This document shows positions 42,945 through 51,929 of a stretch of 51,977 bases of DNA, one piece after another (within the stretch, counting starts at the first letter, position 1; each line of letters begins with the position of its first letter). This stretch comes from Pseudobutyrivibrio sp. (GTDB lineage: Bacteria > Bacillota > Clostridia > Lachnospirales > Lachnospiraceae): the NCBI RefSeq assembly GCF_015057185.1, contig NZ_SVEV01000027.1, positions 1-51,977 of the forward strand. The letters run 5' to 3'. A program made the translations under genes and the position numbers. Under the pieces are notes generated by a model. It saw only the letters and a list, made by a program, of their open reading frames with translations, searched no databases and was not told the origin of the DNA.

Positions 42945-43247
42945 TTATACTTCGTAATCCAGGCAAACTCTTGATGCAGTAAATGGACGAACCTTGCCAT
43001 CTGCTACAGCAACGTGAGCTGGGTGAACTGCATAGCCTTTGAGCGCTTCCTCAGATTCAAAGGAAGAATCAAGCATAAGATCAGCATTTGAGCTTGCAAG
43101 ACCATCGATATTTACCTGTATTTCCAGAAGTCCTGGAATCTGGCCCTTTAAGCCTTCAAGTCCTGCCTTGATTTCCTCTTTAATTTTCTGCTTTTCTGCT
43201 GCAGAATACTCCTCTTTTAATGTCCATAAAATAACGTGCTTAACCAT
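42945..43247 (-). CDS. Dabb (stress-responsive A/B barrel) family protein
   Basis: 100 residues, ATG 43247 behind GGAGGAG. MVKHVILWTLKEE start, and YAVHPAHVAVADGKVRPFTASRVCLDYEV end, are typical of the Dabb dimeric alpha-beta barrel. Function unknown in bacteria. It lies 11 nt before the NUDIX gene. Confidence 0.85.
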   Translation of the reverse strand: MVKHVILWTLKEEYSAAEKQKIKEEIKAGLEGLKGQIPGLLEIQVNIDGLASSNADLMLDSSFESEEALKGYAVHPAHVAVADGKVRPFTASRVCLDYEV

Positions 43248-43347
43248 AATCTCCTCCTTGATGTATTGTTTTCAACTATAATTACTAGCTATTTTACTAG
43301 ATTTTAAACCATAGAAAAAGATAATTAGCTCAATCAACCTTTTACTT

Positions 43348-44418
43348 TTAATATTCTACATTCTGCCTTTTTTTGTCTGTACAAATATTTATTTCAAATG
43401 AAGTAGCGAATTCATCGGACTCATCATTACTGATTACCATATTGTCAATGTAATCATAGCCCTCAGTTTCATAGCTAGTTTCCTCATATTTTCCACAGTA
43501 AAAGGCTATCGACTGGTCTTTATTTACCATGCTATGAGGAACATAAATCCACACATCCTTTGCATTGGATTGGATTTTATATGCATTTATAAATGATTGG
43601 TATGACAGTAAATCCTCATCATCAACAGATTTTTCCGCTTTTGTTACATAGACAGGCTCATCAACTAAAGTACATACCACAATATCCTCGTCGTATTTAG
43701 TATAAACGTCCTTAACAATAGTCTCTCCATCACTTGGGTTATACCATTCATATTGAGTTATGTATGGTAAAATCGAATCCATATCTGGACCACCAGATGA
43801 TGTCCAAATGCCTGAATTAAACAAAAGAGGCATTTTATCCTTGTCCCTATAATTAAGTACTGAAATCTCACTACAATTAGATTCCGCGCCAAATTCTGCT
43901 ACAGGAAACTCACTAACATCCTTATCACAAAGCTTTATAGCAACATAGTAATCTTCCACATAATCTTTAAAATTATCCCCAGTTAGCAGCTCAGAGAAAT
44001 AATAATCATCCTGCTCTAATTCATAGAATTCTGCTTCCTCCACCATTGGGTAATGCTCTACAACATAATCATTCAGATATACTAGAATTTCATCCTTCTG
44101 ATAATTGTCCGCACCTTCTAAGGATTCCTCTTCGCCCGTTATTTCCACTTCAAACTCTTTGTCATCATACTCCATGGTCACCAGTACCGTTCCATTTGGC
44201 ATAGGAGAAAAGTCAGGAACAATCCCTGGTTCGTTATAGGTATTTTTTGTTTCAATAACCTTAGGGGTAAAACCATATTTGTTTTCCACATATTTTATCG
44301 CATTACTTTCGCCAATTTCTTCATATTTATCCATGAGTTCTTGCTCTTCTTTGGTGTATCCACAACCAATAAATACAATTGAACTCATTACTAGTAGAGC
44401 AAAAATACCTTTTTTCAT
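43348..44418 (-). CDS. Lipoprotein of unknown function
   Basis: 356 residues from ATG 44418 (GGAG 11 nt upstream; ATG 44427 is possible but too close to the site). Lipobox SIVFIGC near residue 19. The mature protein is acidic and Tyr-rich with no domain I recognise. Upstream region carries a palindrome at 44483-44499 also found before the lipoprotein gene at 49401, and a promoter-like motif shared with the CapA-like gene. Confidence 0.65.
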   Translation of the reverse strand: MKKGIFALLVMSSIVFIGCGYTKEEQELMDKYEEIGESNAIKYVENKYGFTPKVIETKNTYNEPGIVPDFSPMPNGTVLVTMEYDDKEFEVEITGEEESLEGADNYQKDEILVYLNDYVVEHYPMVEEAEFYELEQDDYYFSELLTGDNFKDYVEDYYVAIKLCDKDVSEFPVAEFGAESNCSEISVLNYRDKDKMPLLFNSGIWTSSGGPDMDSILPYITQYEWYNPSDGETIVKDVYTKYDEDIVVCTLVDEPVYVTKAEKSVDDEDLLSYQSFINAYKIQSNAKDVWIYVPHSMVNKDQSIAFYCGKYEETSYETEGYDYIDNMVISNDESDEFATSFEINICTDKKRQNVEY

Positions 44419-44450
44419 ACTTATCATTTCTCCTGTTAAAAGCTGATTTT

Positions 44451-44483
44451 ATGTATAATATAACCTTTCTCGGCTTTTTATAA
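44451..44483 (-). promoter_or_regulatory. Promoter of the 43348 lipoprotein gene
   Basis: Minus strand TTATAA, 17-bp spacer containing GCCGAG, TATTAT. A matching arrangement (TTATAA, 16 bp with GCCGAG, TATAAT) precedes the CapA-like lipoprotein at 51824-51855. Confidence 0.4.
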
Positions 44484-44499
44484 GTAGCATATTACTACT
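44483..44499. promoter_or_regulatory. Palindromic operator, copy 1
   Basis: AGTAGCATATTACTACT, between the divergent lipoprotein (43348) and LprI-like (44664) genes. It matches the reverse complement of the site at 49423-49439 in 16 of 17 bases. Confidence 0.5.
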
Positions 44500-44663
44500 C
44501 AAAATTATTTATGTCAAGTATGCCCTACCTATGCAAATTATATTAATTTCTTTGAATTTTTAGCTCCTTTATTATGATATATTTTTACGACACACTTCTT
44601 TTATTGTGCTAAAATCATTTCTGTTCGTTACTCGGACAATACTTGATTTAGGAGAATAATAAA

Positions 44664-45737
44664 ATGGCTAGAAGAAGAAAACGCAAAAACAGAACTATTA
44701 GTATTACACTCATTGTCATTGCAATTGGCTTGATTGCTGGAGTTGTAAGCTATGGAATCTACAATAAAATGAATGAAAATGTGGCTTCAAATACAGATTC
44801 TAAAACCGAATCCACTGCCTCAAGGGCGGAGGAACAAAGCTCTTCCGAGGACATTTCAGTAGATGATTCTAATGCTACTGAGGACGATGGAGACACTATC
44901 GATTTTAAATTTTTATCTGGATACAATTACGAATTTTCCAGCGGTGTAGGTGGATGGTCTGATGATTTTAAGATTGAAAAGGATGGCTATTTCCATGGTT
45001 GCTACCATGATTCTGATATGGGAGATACAGGGGATGATTATCCAGGCGGCACATACTATATCTGCGAATACGAAGGACATTTCGCTGATATCAAGAAGGT
45101 GGATGAGTATACCTACACCATGAAATTGACTGATTTGACTGTAACCACTGAACCAGATGAGTATATTGAAGATGGTATTAAATATATTCCAATTGCTCCT
45201 TATGCTTTAGATGATGCTGATGAAATTCAGATTTATCTTCCTGGCAAGCCTGTTGATGATTTTTCCGATGATCTAAAAATGTGGTTATCCATTGATTATC
45301 AGGACCAGCAGGATACCCTTGAGCATCTTGCTCTTGTAAACGTAACAGACGATTTGGGCATTTGCTCATATGAGCGCATGTCTGATAAGGAAGAAGCACA
45401 GTCACTTTACGATGGGGCAAAACAAAGCTATGATGCTTATAGTGAGGAGCTTGTAAATGCAGTAACAACTGCCGAAATGACAGAAATAACCTCCGCACAG
45501 GCAAATGCTGTTGACGGAGTTCTTAATAGTCTCTGGATTCTTGTAAAATACAACACTGATGATGCTACTTATGAAAAGGTTCTTGCCGAGCAGCGCCAGT
45601 GGATTGCTGACAAGGAAGAGACTCTTGATCAATTTAGTCCTGAGGTTAATGGCTCAATGTGGGCCGTTGACTATAACGAAGAATGGGCTAGACTGACCCT
45701 GGACAGGTGCGAAGAATTGCTTAATTATATACAATAA
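44664..45737 (+). CDS. Membrane-anchored extracytoplasmic protein with LprI-like C-terminal domain
   Basis: 357 residues, ATG 44664 behind AGGAG. Basic N-terminus and one membrane helix (about 11-32) without lipobox, then an acidic Ser/Asp linker. The last 100 residues have the DUF1311/LprI pattern (LAEQRQWIADKEETL ... GSMWAVDYNEEWARLTLDRCEELLNYI). LprI relatives inhibit lysozyme; here the role is unproven. Divergent from the lipoprotein 43348 with a shared operator. Confidence 0.7.
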   Translation: MARRRKRKNRTISITLIVIAIGLIAGVVSYGIYNKMNENVASNTDSKTESTASRAEEQSSSEDISVDDSNATEDDGDTIDFKFLSGYNYEFSSGVGGWSDDFKIEKDGYFHGCYHDSDMGDTGDDYPGGTYYICEYEGHFADIKKVDEYTYTMKLTDLTVTTEPDEYIEDGIKYIPIAPYALDDADEIQIYLPGKPVDDFSDDLKMWLSIDYQDQQDTLEHLALVNVTDDLGICSYERMSDKEEAQSLYDGAKQSYDAYSEELVNAVTTAEMTEITSAQANAVDGVLNSLWILVKYNTDDATYEKVLAEQRQWIADKEETLDQFSPEVNGSMWAVDYNEEWARLTLDRCEELLNYIQ

Positions 45738-45742
45738 AAACA

Positions 45743-45778
45743 ACCACTATCTCTATGTCAGGGATAGTGGTTTTCTTT
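45743..45778 (+). terminator. Terminator after the LprI-like gene
   Basis: ACCACTATC-loop-GATAGTGGT followed by TTTCTTTT; overlaps the 3' end of the convergent cyclase gene and can serve both. Confidence 0.8.
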
Positions 45779-47304
45779 TACCGTTCTTTATATTTATTAT
45801 ACAAAGCATTTCTATCAATGCCGTTTTCCTTATAGTACTCCTCTTTATTCTTGTACATTATCTCGTCTGATATTTTCTGAAGCTCAGCAATTGAAGCATC
45901 TGGGTAATCAATTCTAGAGGCAACACCGATTGACAATGCCAGCCTGTTATTATTCTCTCCACGCCATCTTTTGGCATTCTCTATAATTGCACTTTCAACC
46001 AATCTAAAATTTCTTGCAAAAATAATGGCTACAAACTCATCTCCGCCTGTTCTGTATAGTTTGCCGAATCGCTCCATAGCTTTTAGGATACACTGTACTG
46101 CCCCTTTAATCAGCTCATCTCCTGCTCGATGTCCCCATGTATCATTAGTGATTTTAAGACCGTTTAAATCACATGACATCACACAGATATTGGCAGGTAT
46201 TGGATGTCTGTTAAACTCTGCAATGTCTATATCTAAACATCTTCTGTTACCCAATTTTGTCAGCTCATCTGTTAATGCCATCTTGAGGAGCTCATTTTCC
46301 TTTTGCTTGTCATCATCAATGTTTTGTGCTGTAAATATTATTTTTGTAGGCAATCCATTTTCATCTGAGTCTACCACAAGATACTGCAATCTATACCATT
46401 CATTTTCTGTATTAGTAAACTCTGCGAAGGTAGTTTTATTTTTAATAAGTCGCTCTTGTATTGTCTGCAAATCTGTAAACCAAAGGAATCTATTTTTGCT
46501 TTCCTCTGGCACGAACTCAAGCATTGACTGAACCATGTGAGAATGAGTGCTTTTTGAAAAATCTAGGTCGTACTCTTCCACTTCATTTTCATGGAATGAC
46601 TGCTCTTTCATGATTTGAAAATCGAGGTAATTAACCTTGTCATACAAGTCGTTCATTGACTCAAGCAGCAATACCTGCTTTTCCATCTGGCGCTCAGCCG
46701 CAGAAACCGTCTGCTTTTCCTCTATCAATGATCTGTAATAAAACGAAATCAGTCGCCCTATCTCATACCCAACCACTGCCATTATAAAGGTCTCTATTGT
46801 ACGAGCTGCAGCTTCGTATTTGAAATAATCAAAAGCAGACTCATCTACATTCATTGCACTCATGTATGGAGCTGCTAGCCATATTGAAAGCAAAACCATG
46901 GCATAATTAAATAGACACGAGATAATATAAAACTTGGAACTCAGTAGAAGCATGCTAAGTAAAGGCATCAAAAACCAAGTTACACGGACATTGATTTTCT
47001 CATAGCTCATGTACACAAGCAGTATATTCATTACAAAAATTGCTAAAAAAGACGTATAGGCTTTATATGGCCATTTTTTATAAATATTCAGGCAGACAAA
47101 ATACAGTAAAAGCATGCCAACAGAAATAATAATGCATGTCTCATAAGATGTATGCGTAAAAATGCCTGCATAAATCCCAAGTCCAATCGCTGGACCTGTA
47201 AGTATGCAGGTTAAAACAATATATAAAAATGTTGTATTTATATATTTTCTATTTTGCAGCAAAAACTCGTCGTAGCTGCTTGGCATTTGATTAAGGCTAG
47301 TCAT
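45778..47304 (-). CDS. Membrane diguanylate cyclase (GGDEF)
   Basis: 508 residues. Six hydrophobic helices (about 20-190), a coiled-coil segment (195-225), a PAS-like part (230-335), then GGDEF (about 340-500) with the intact signature RTGGDEFVAI. Makes c-di-GMP. The inhibitory RxxD site five residues before the signature is absent, so product inhibition is probably weak. ATG 47304 follows GAGG. Confidence 0.9.
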   Translation of the reverse strand: MTSLNQMPSSYDEFLLQNRKYINTTFLYIVLTCILTGPAIGLGIYAGIFTHTSYETCIIISVGMLLLYFVCLNIYKKWPYKAYTSFLAIFVMNILLVYMSYEKINVRVTWFLMPLLSMLLLSSKFYIISCLFNYAMVLLSIWLAAPYMSAMNVDESAFDYFKYEAAARTIETFIMAVVGYEIGRLISFYYRSLIEEKQTVSAAERQMEKQVLLLESMNDLYDKVNYLDFQIMKEQSFHENEVEEYDLDFSKSTHSHMVQSMLEFVPEESKNRFLWFTDLQTIQERLIKNKTTFAEFTNTENEWYRLQYLVVDSDENGLPTKIIFTAQNIDDDKQKENELLKMALTDELTKLGNRRCLDIDIAEFNRHPIPANICVMSCDLNGLKITNDTWGHRAGDELIKGAVQCILKAMERFGKLYRTGGDEFVAIIFARNFRLVESAIIENAKRWRGENNNRLALSIGVASRIDYPDASIAELQKISDEIMYKNKEEYYKENGIDRNALYNKYKER

Positions 47305-47418
47305 GGCAAATCCTCATACAAACATTTGTAGTCAGAGTTATTATACCATCTCCTCTTTACCATTCTGTGAAAAGGATTTGACCATTTACAGACTAAATCA
47401 TGAATTTATCAGCTTAAT

Positions 47419-47877
47419 CTATATTTCTACAATTGATTCAAGTAAATTATCATCGCTGTCATAAACAAGCTTTACAGAGAAGAATTCTTGTCTTTCGTTT
47501 AAAAGTCTAAGGAAAACTCTGTCTCCTTCCCAAAGATTGAGAGCTTCAACTTTATCTATATCCACCCAAACAAGCTCACCCTCGTTACATTCATCTGCCA
47601 GTTCACCGACAAAGTCGTCGCTTGTATAAAGGAATGCATGCTCAGTTTCATCCCCCATCACAAACGTAATGTAGCCTCTACATTTCAAGGAGTTAAGGCT
47701 CAGCCCTGTCTCTTCTTGAACCTCTCTTTTTATACAATCAACAGGGGATTCCCCCTCTTCCACATGCCCACCAACACCTATGTATTTTCCGGCATTTATG
47801 TCATGCTCTTTCTTGGTGCGGTGAAGCATTAAATATTTGTTGTCCTTTATTAAATAGCAAAGTGTTGTTAATGTCAT
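47419..47877 (-). CDS. NUDIX hydrolase, MutT/8-oxo-dGTP diphosphatase-like
   Basis: 152 residues from ATG 47877; the frame also opens at GTG 47889. Complete NUDIX box GGHVEEGESPVDCIKREVQEETGL. The start is 1 nt after the stop of the deacylase gene, so the two are translationally coupled. Confidence 0.9.
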   Translation of the reverse strand: MTLTTLCYLIKDNKYLMLHRTKKEHDINAGKYIGVGGHVEEGESPVDCIKREVQEETGLSLNSLKCRGYITFVMGDETEHAFLYTSDDFVGELADECNEGELVWVDIDKVEALNLWEGDRVFLRLLNERQEFFSVKLVYDSDDNLLESIVEI

Positions 47878-47878
47878 T

Positions 47879-48427
47879 TTAATCTTCACCCAAAAGCTTT
47901 ACTTCTATTGGCTCGTGTCCCACGGCTGGGAGATATTTTTCAAATATATCGCTGGCTTTGATTTTTAAGCTAGACGTATTAACACATGGGTGGCAGCCCA
48001 CAAACTCGCTGTTTTTCACATCCTCGTCCACTAGCAGCTGGACTACATTGTCCTTGTCATTCATGAGACCCATTACACTGACAGAGCCTGGCTCGATGTC
48101 CAAATATTTCAGCATATCTTCTGGATCCGCAAAGGAAAGTCTTGCTGAGTTTATCTGCTTCGAAAGCTCCTTCGTTTTAAACTTTTTGTCTCCAGGAATC
48201 ATGAGCAGATAAAAATTGGTTTTTTGTCTGTTACACAAAAATAGATTTTTGCATATCAGTGAACCAAGCACCTTGTCAATCTCTGCACACACCTCCATGG
48301 TATCCGCTGGGTCGTGATCTACTCTCATGTACTCGATTCCCAAATTATCAAGGTAGTCGTACACTCGAATCTCTCTGTCCAATCTGCCTGTTGTATCAGC
48401 CGGTCTTCCCTTTTGTAATTCTGTCAA
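47879..48427 (-). CDS. Prolyl-tRNA editing/deacylase-like protein (YbaK/ProX family)
   Basis: 182 residues. Start is TTG 48427 with GAGG eight bases upstream; the nearby ATG is followed at once by a stop. Pattern of trans-editing deacylases: VYDYLDNLGIEYMRVDHDPADTMEVC, CKNLFLCNRQKTNFYLLMIPGDKKFKTKEL, and C-terminal FVGCHPCVNTSSLKI. Clears mischarged Ala- or Cys-tRNA(Pro) or similar in the cytosol. Confidence 0.88.
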   Translation of the reverse strand: MTELQKGRPADTTGRLDREIRVYDYLDNLGIEYMRVDHDPADTMEVCAEIDKVLGSLICKNLFLCNRQKTNFYLLMIPGDKKFKTKELSKQINSARLSFADPEDMLKYLDIEPGSVSVMGLMNDKDNVVQLLVDEDVKNSEFVGCHPCVNTSSLKIKASDIFEKYLPAVGHEPIEVKLLGED

Positions 48428-48459
48428 AACATTGTCCTCACTTTTATTTTATATTGCTG

Positions 48460-49401
48460 CTATCCTACGTATTCAAGTCCGGAAAAAATCTCATCTGAGG
48501 TCTTACCATTTATTATGTATTCGTATTCATCATAGTCATATTCATAATAAATTCTAACTACGGTGCCATCATCAATTTCAGCATCAATCCATGTTTCCTG
48601 ATCTGTTCTAACAGGTACGAAGGTTGTGCCTGAAGCTACTGTCATTTTATCACCGGTAAGATTACCTTCGTCATCCACAATATCAAGTTCCATGGATTCA
48701 TTTGATGTTATATTATTCGAGCTAACATGAAAAATTGTAGCCCCATTTGTATTTGATTCAGGCATGCCATCCTCGCCAATATGATAATAATCATAGCACT
48801 GACAAGTCCCTAGAACACCTTCTGTATTACAAATCAGCATATTGTCTGGATCTGAAAAGTCCTCACCACTATCAAGTTCCTCAACATATACATTGGTGTG
48901 CCCAAAAAATCCTGCAAATTTTGCATTATCGTCTGTTATGTCAAAAACATACATATTGTAATAATCATTACCTAATTCTGCATCAATATAAATATACTCT
49001 CTATCATCATCTGTGAACATGTGGTAGCTTTCATCAAATTCACTATAACTGCAATAGATGTCTGTAGCTGTGTCTTTATTACTGCCATTGACAAGTGTCA
49101 AGTTGTCAATAAAAGGATTCTCATCATCTACATCTCCATCATACTGGAAATACAAATCCAGCCCATCTGCACTATCCTCAGAACTGATTAGTGGAATATC
49201 TCCAAGATAAAGCATATCCTCATTTTCAGCAGTTTCCGTGATATCCTCTGTTGTGGTTTCTTCTGTTTCTTCCTGTGCTTTTTTTGCTTTTGTTTCTTCC
49301 GCTTTTTCCTTTAACTCATCAAGATGCTCTCTATTGGACCATGTACAACCTGTAAACAACATAGATGCGCAAATGAGTACCATGAATCTTTTGAATTTCA
49401 T
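48460..49401 (-). CDS. Lipoprotein of unknown function
   Basis: 313 residues, ATG 49401 behind AAAGGGG. Lipobox MLFTGC (Cys about residue 19), a Lys/Glu/Thr linker (25-60), then a beta-rich acidic domain. No recognised family. It shares the palindromic operator at 49423-49439 with the divergent pair at 43348/44664, so they may respond to the same regulator. Confidence 0.65.
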   Translation of the reverse strand: MKFKRFMVLICASMLFTGCTWSNREHLDELKEKAEETKAKKAQEETEETTTEDITETAENEDMLYLGDIPLISSEDSADGLDLYFQYDGDVDDENPFIDNLTLVNGSNKDTATDIYCSYSEFDESYHMFTDDDREYIYIDAELGNDYYNMYVFDITDDNAKFAGFFGHTNVYVEELDSGEDFSDPDNMLICNTEGVLGTCQCYDYYHIGEDGMPESNTNGATIFHVSSNNITSNESMELDIVDDEGNLTGDKMTVASGTTFVPVRTDQETWIDAEIDDGTVVRIYYEYDYDEYEYIINGKTSDEIFSGLEYVG

Positions 49402-49422
49402 ATATTATTTCCCCTTTCATAT

Positions 49423-49439
49423 AGTAGTAATATACTACT
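49423..49439. promoter_or_regulatory. Palindromic operator, copy 2
   Basis: AGTAGTAATATACTACT, a 17-bp palindrome 22 nt before the start codon of the 48460 lipoprotein gene; partner of the site at 44483-44499. Confidence 0.5.
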
Positions 49440-49466
49440 GCTTACCAGTCATTACAAGGGGCTTAA

Positions 49467-49985
49467 TTATATTTCAATTACTGACACATCCTCATGAGGA
49501 TTGACCTTTGCAAGACCGACTTTTACTATTTGTCCTGTGAATGGCTTGAAATCTTGGGTTACTTTAAAAGCCTCCTGCATTTGGCTAGATGAAAGTGTTT
49601 TTCCAAGGGTAATATGTGGGAGCCATGATAAAGGTCTATAGTACTTGCTAATTGTCGTTTCTGAAATATCTGCAAAAGTACTATAAATGCTTTTTGACAA
49701 TTCATTTAAATAACTGTTGAGATATGGAGCTGCATATATGACCTTCGGCATAATCTGCCCTATGGTAACTATCTCTATTTCACCAGCTTTAATTCTACCT
49801 CTTAAGTTTTCAAATGCAGGCACCAGCACATCCACAGATTTCGCCTCTATTGCAGACAAAGTCAAATGCGGTGGCACATTGTTATCAACCATAAACCTGT
49901 TTCCTGAGGCTGCTGCAATGTCATCAATATACTTTTGTAGAATTTTATTAGTGTTTGAATCAAAATATGCTGAAATTAAATACAT
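49467..49985 (-). CDS. 2H phosphoesterase (2'-5' RNA ligase-like)
   Basis: 172 residues from ATG 49985, six bases after AGAGGA; the longer frame begins at a TTG. The two His-containing motifs of the superfamily are present, PPHLTLSAIE and PHITLGKTLS. Acts on cyclic phosphates or 2'-5' linkages of RNA-like substrates. Stand-alone cytosolic enzyme. Confidence 0.85.
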   Translation of the reverse strand: MYLISAYFDSNTNKILQKYIDDIAAASGNRFMVDNNVPPHLTLSAIEAKSVDVLVPAFENLRGRIKAGEIEIVTIGQIMPKVIYAAPYLNSYLNELSKSIYSTFADISETTISKYYRPLSWLPHITLGKTLSSSQMQEAFKVTQDFKPFTGQIVKVGLAKVNPHEDVSVIEI

Positions 49986-50041
49986 TTCCAATCCTCTAAT
50001 ATAAAATCATATATTTTTTATTTTCCTCAGAAAATCAAGAA

Positions 50042-50641
50042 TCAGACGTGGATCAATATTTTCTGAAAGAGCTCTACTGCAAGCAATATAAAGCCTGCAA
50101 TCATTATGACAATATTTGCCTTTGATTTTGCCTTGCAAAGCTTTAAGCTAAACCCATTTTTATAAGGGAATAATAAATGTACCGGACGATAATTCAATAA
50201 ATCCAATAGCAAATGAGATACGAACCCTATGATAAATGGTAAAACTAAAGGTCTGCACATCAAGTACAAGCCCACGCTGTATAGTACAAAGGCTAGTAAA
50301 GAATGTGAAAAGAATCGATGCTCAGATTCTCTTGCAAAATACCCTGTCACAAAAATCATTGCTAATCCTAGGAACATCAAAGCTATACTGGTTTCCCTGG
50401 CATAGAAAAATATTTTCCCCTGATTTTGAATATCAATATACAATGCCACTGCTGATATCACTCCAGCAACAGCTCTTCCCAACACTGCATCCTTTGATTT
50501 GCCGTACTTACAATCTATATCGCATATTATGCTTCCTACAGCACCACCAATAACTACCGGACGTAGCTCTGTTGGTGTTTGTGGCGACAGAACTGCAATG
50601 GTACTAGCCAACCCCACGGCTATGTGAGTCATACTTAACAT
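50042..50641 (-). CDS. YdjM-like membrane-bound metal-dependent hydrolase family protein
   Basis: 199 residues, ATG 50641 after AAGGGG. Features of the family: N-terminal MTHIAVG, D-x-D in ICDIDCKYGKS, HRFFSHSLLAF, and GFVSHLLLDLLNYRPVHLLFPYKN, with four or five membrane helices. The His/Asp pattern suggests a metal site at the membrane. Probably co-transcribed with the CapA-like gene upstream (14-nt gap). Confidence 0.85.
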   Translation of the reverse strand: MLSMTHIAVGLASTIAVLSPQTPTELRPVVIGGAVGSIICDIDCKYGKSKDAVLGRAVAGVISAVALYIDIQNQGKIFFYARETSIALMFLGLAMIFVTGYFARESEHRFFSHSLLAFVLYSVGLYLMCRPLVLPFIIGFVSHLLLDLLNYRPVHLLFPYKNGFSLKLCKAKSKANIVIMIAGFILLAVELFQKILIHV

Positions 50642-50655
50642 ATTAATCCCCTTTT

Positions 50656-51777
50656 TTACTCACTTATTTCTCGAACTATGCCTTCATCATCAATTTCTAC
50701 ATTAACTGAAATATTCTCTAGGCGGTCATATAGCTGCCTCTGAGCCTCAGAATCACTGACATATGTGGTCCTGCAGTTTGATTGCAAGGCTGGAATAATC
50801 TTCACTTCCATGTGACTTTCATCATTGTTTCCGTAACAATGTAAGTTCACAAGCATTGTATCTAGTGTCTTTTCATTGAACCAATAATTTCCAAGGCTAT
50901 ACACTATTGGAACCTCATTGTAATATTCAAATCCTTGTAAACAGTGGGTATGTGCTCCTATTACAGCATCCGCCCCGGCATCAATGTATTCTCTTGCTGT
51001 ATCAATCTGCACCTGCTCTAAATCTGTGGAATACTCTGTCCCCCAATGTGGTAACGCAACAACAATATCCGCGTTTTCATTGGCTTCTGCTATTTTCTCA
51101 TCAAACAAGGTGGTATCATAGCATCTTAATATTCCTGGCTCAGTAGCTGTAGCCTGCGGTGTCATTTTGTTTTTCTCAGCTCTGCTAGCTGCAACAAACG
51201 CCACTGTCTTGCCATCAACCTCCATGTATACTGGAGCGCTTGCCTCCTCTAGAGTCCGTCCTGCTCCGACATAAGGAATGTCCGCCTGCTCCAATGTTTC
51301 AAATGTATCTAACAATGCCTCTTTGCCGTAATCATAAACATGATTATTCGCAAGACCAACTATATCCACACCAAGTAGCTCCAAATTCTCCACTCTATCT
51401 GGATTTGCTCTAAACGTATATGCCTTTCCGGCCAGCGGCTGTCCACCATCACTGTAGGTAAACTCATTGTTTATCCACATTATGTCAGCCTGCTGCATAT
51501 CATTTATCAACTCAGAATCGATACAGTCATAAATCCCGTTTACACAAGTATTCATGTACTGTGTCGTGGCCCAGTTTTCATCAAAATTAATATCCCCAGC
51601 AAAGCATAAGGTGAAGTCGTATTCTCCATTGTCTTCAGTCGGTTCCTGCTGGGTATAGGCGGCTGTAGTAGTTATCTCTTTACTTTTTACTTCTTCTGTT
51701 TGACTAGCTTTCTCACTGCAGCCTACTAGCAGTATGCTTATTGCTGTGAGGGCTGATATAGTTTTTCTTTTACTCAT
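50656..51777 (-). CDS. CapA-like lipoprotein (metallophosphatase fold)
   Basis: 373 residues, ATG 51777. Lipobox SILLVGC (Cys about 20). The CapA/PgsA motifs are present in order: CFAGDINFDEN, NNEFTYSDGG, GLANNHVYDYG, ALPHWGTEYS, GAHTHCLQGFEYYNEVPIVYSLGNYWF. The family takes part in poly-gamma-glutamate or related anionic surface polymers; no pgsB/C genes are here, so the polymer is unknown. Extracytoplasmic, membrane anchored. Confidence 0.88.
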   Translation of the reverse strand: MSKRKTISALTAISILLVGCSEKASQTEEVKSKEITTTAAYTQQEPTEDNGEYDFTLCFAGDINFDENWATTQYMNTCVNGIYDCIDSELINDMQQADIMWINNEFTYSDGGQPLAGKAYTFRANPDRVENLELLGVDIVGLANNHVYDYGKEALLDTFETLEQADIPYVGAGRTLEEASAPVYMEVDGKTVAFVAASRAEKNKMTPQATATEPGILRCYDTTLFDEKIAEANENADIVVALPHWGTEYSTDLEQVQIDTAREYIDAGADAVIGAHTHCLQGFEYYNEVPIVYSLGNYWFNEKTLDTMLVNLHCYGNNDESHMEVKIIPALQSNCRTTYVSDSEAQRQLYDRLENISVNVEIDDEGIVREISE

Positions 51778-51823
51778 TCTTAGTTTCCCTATTTCTTCAG
51801 TGAATGATATTTGAATCTTCTAC

Positions 51824-51855
51824 AGTACATTATACATAAACTCGGCTTTTTTATA
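51824..51855 (-). promoter_or_regulatory. Promoter of the CapA-like gene
   Basis: Minus strand TTATAA, 16-bp spacer with GCCGAG, TATAAT. Shares TTATAA-A-run-GCCGAG with the promoter at 44451-44483. Confidence 0.45.
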
Positions 51856-51891
51856 ATATACTGACATTCGAACCGACAACCTTTACATTAA

Positions 51892-51917
51892 AAAAGCACT
51901 ACTATCATGAATAGTAA
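51892..51917 (-). terminator. Terminator of a gene entering from the right edge
   Basis: Minus strand AGCATTACTAT-loop-ATAGTAGTGCT (one mismatch) followed by TTTTTT. Confidence 0.6.
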
Positions 51918-51929
51918 TGCTCTATTATA

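Noticed and set aside
44466-44484. SigmaD (flagellar) promoter because of GCCGA
   Set aside because: The TAAA box 15 bp upstream is absent at both GCCGAG sites.
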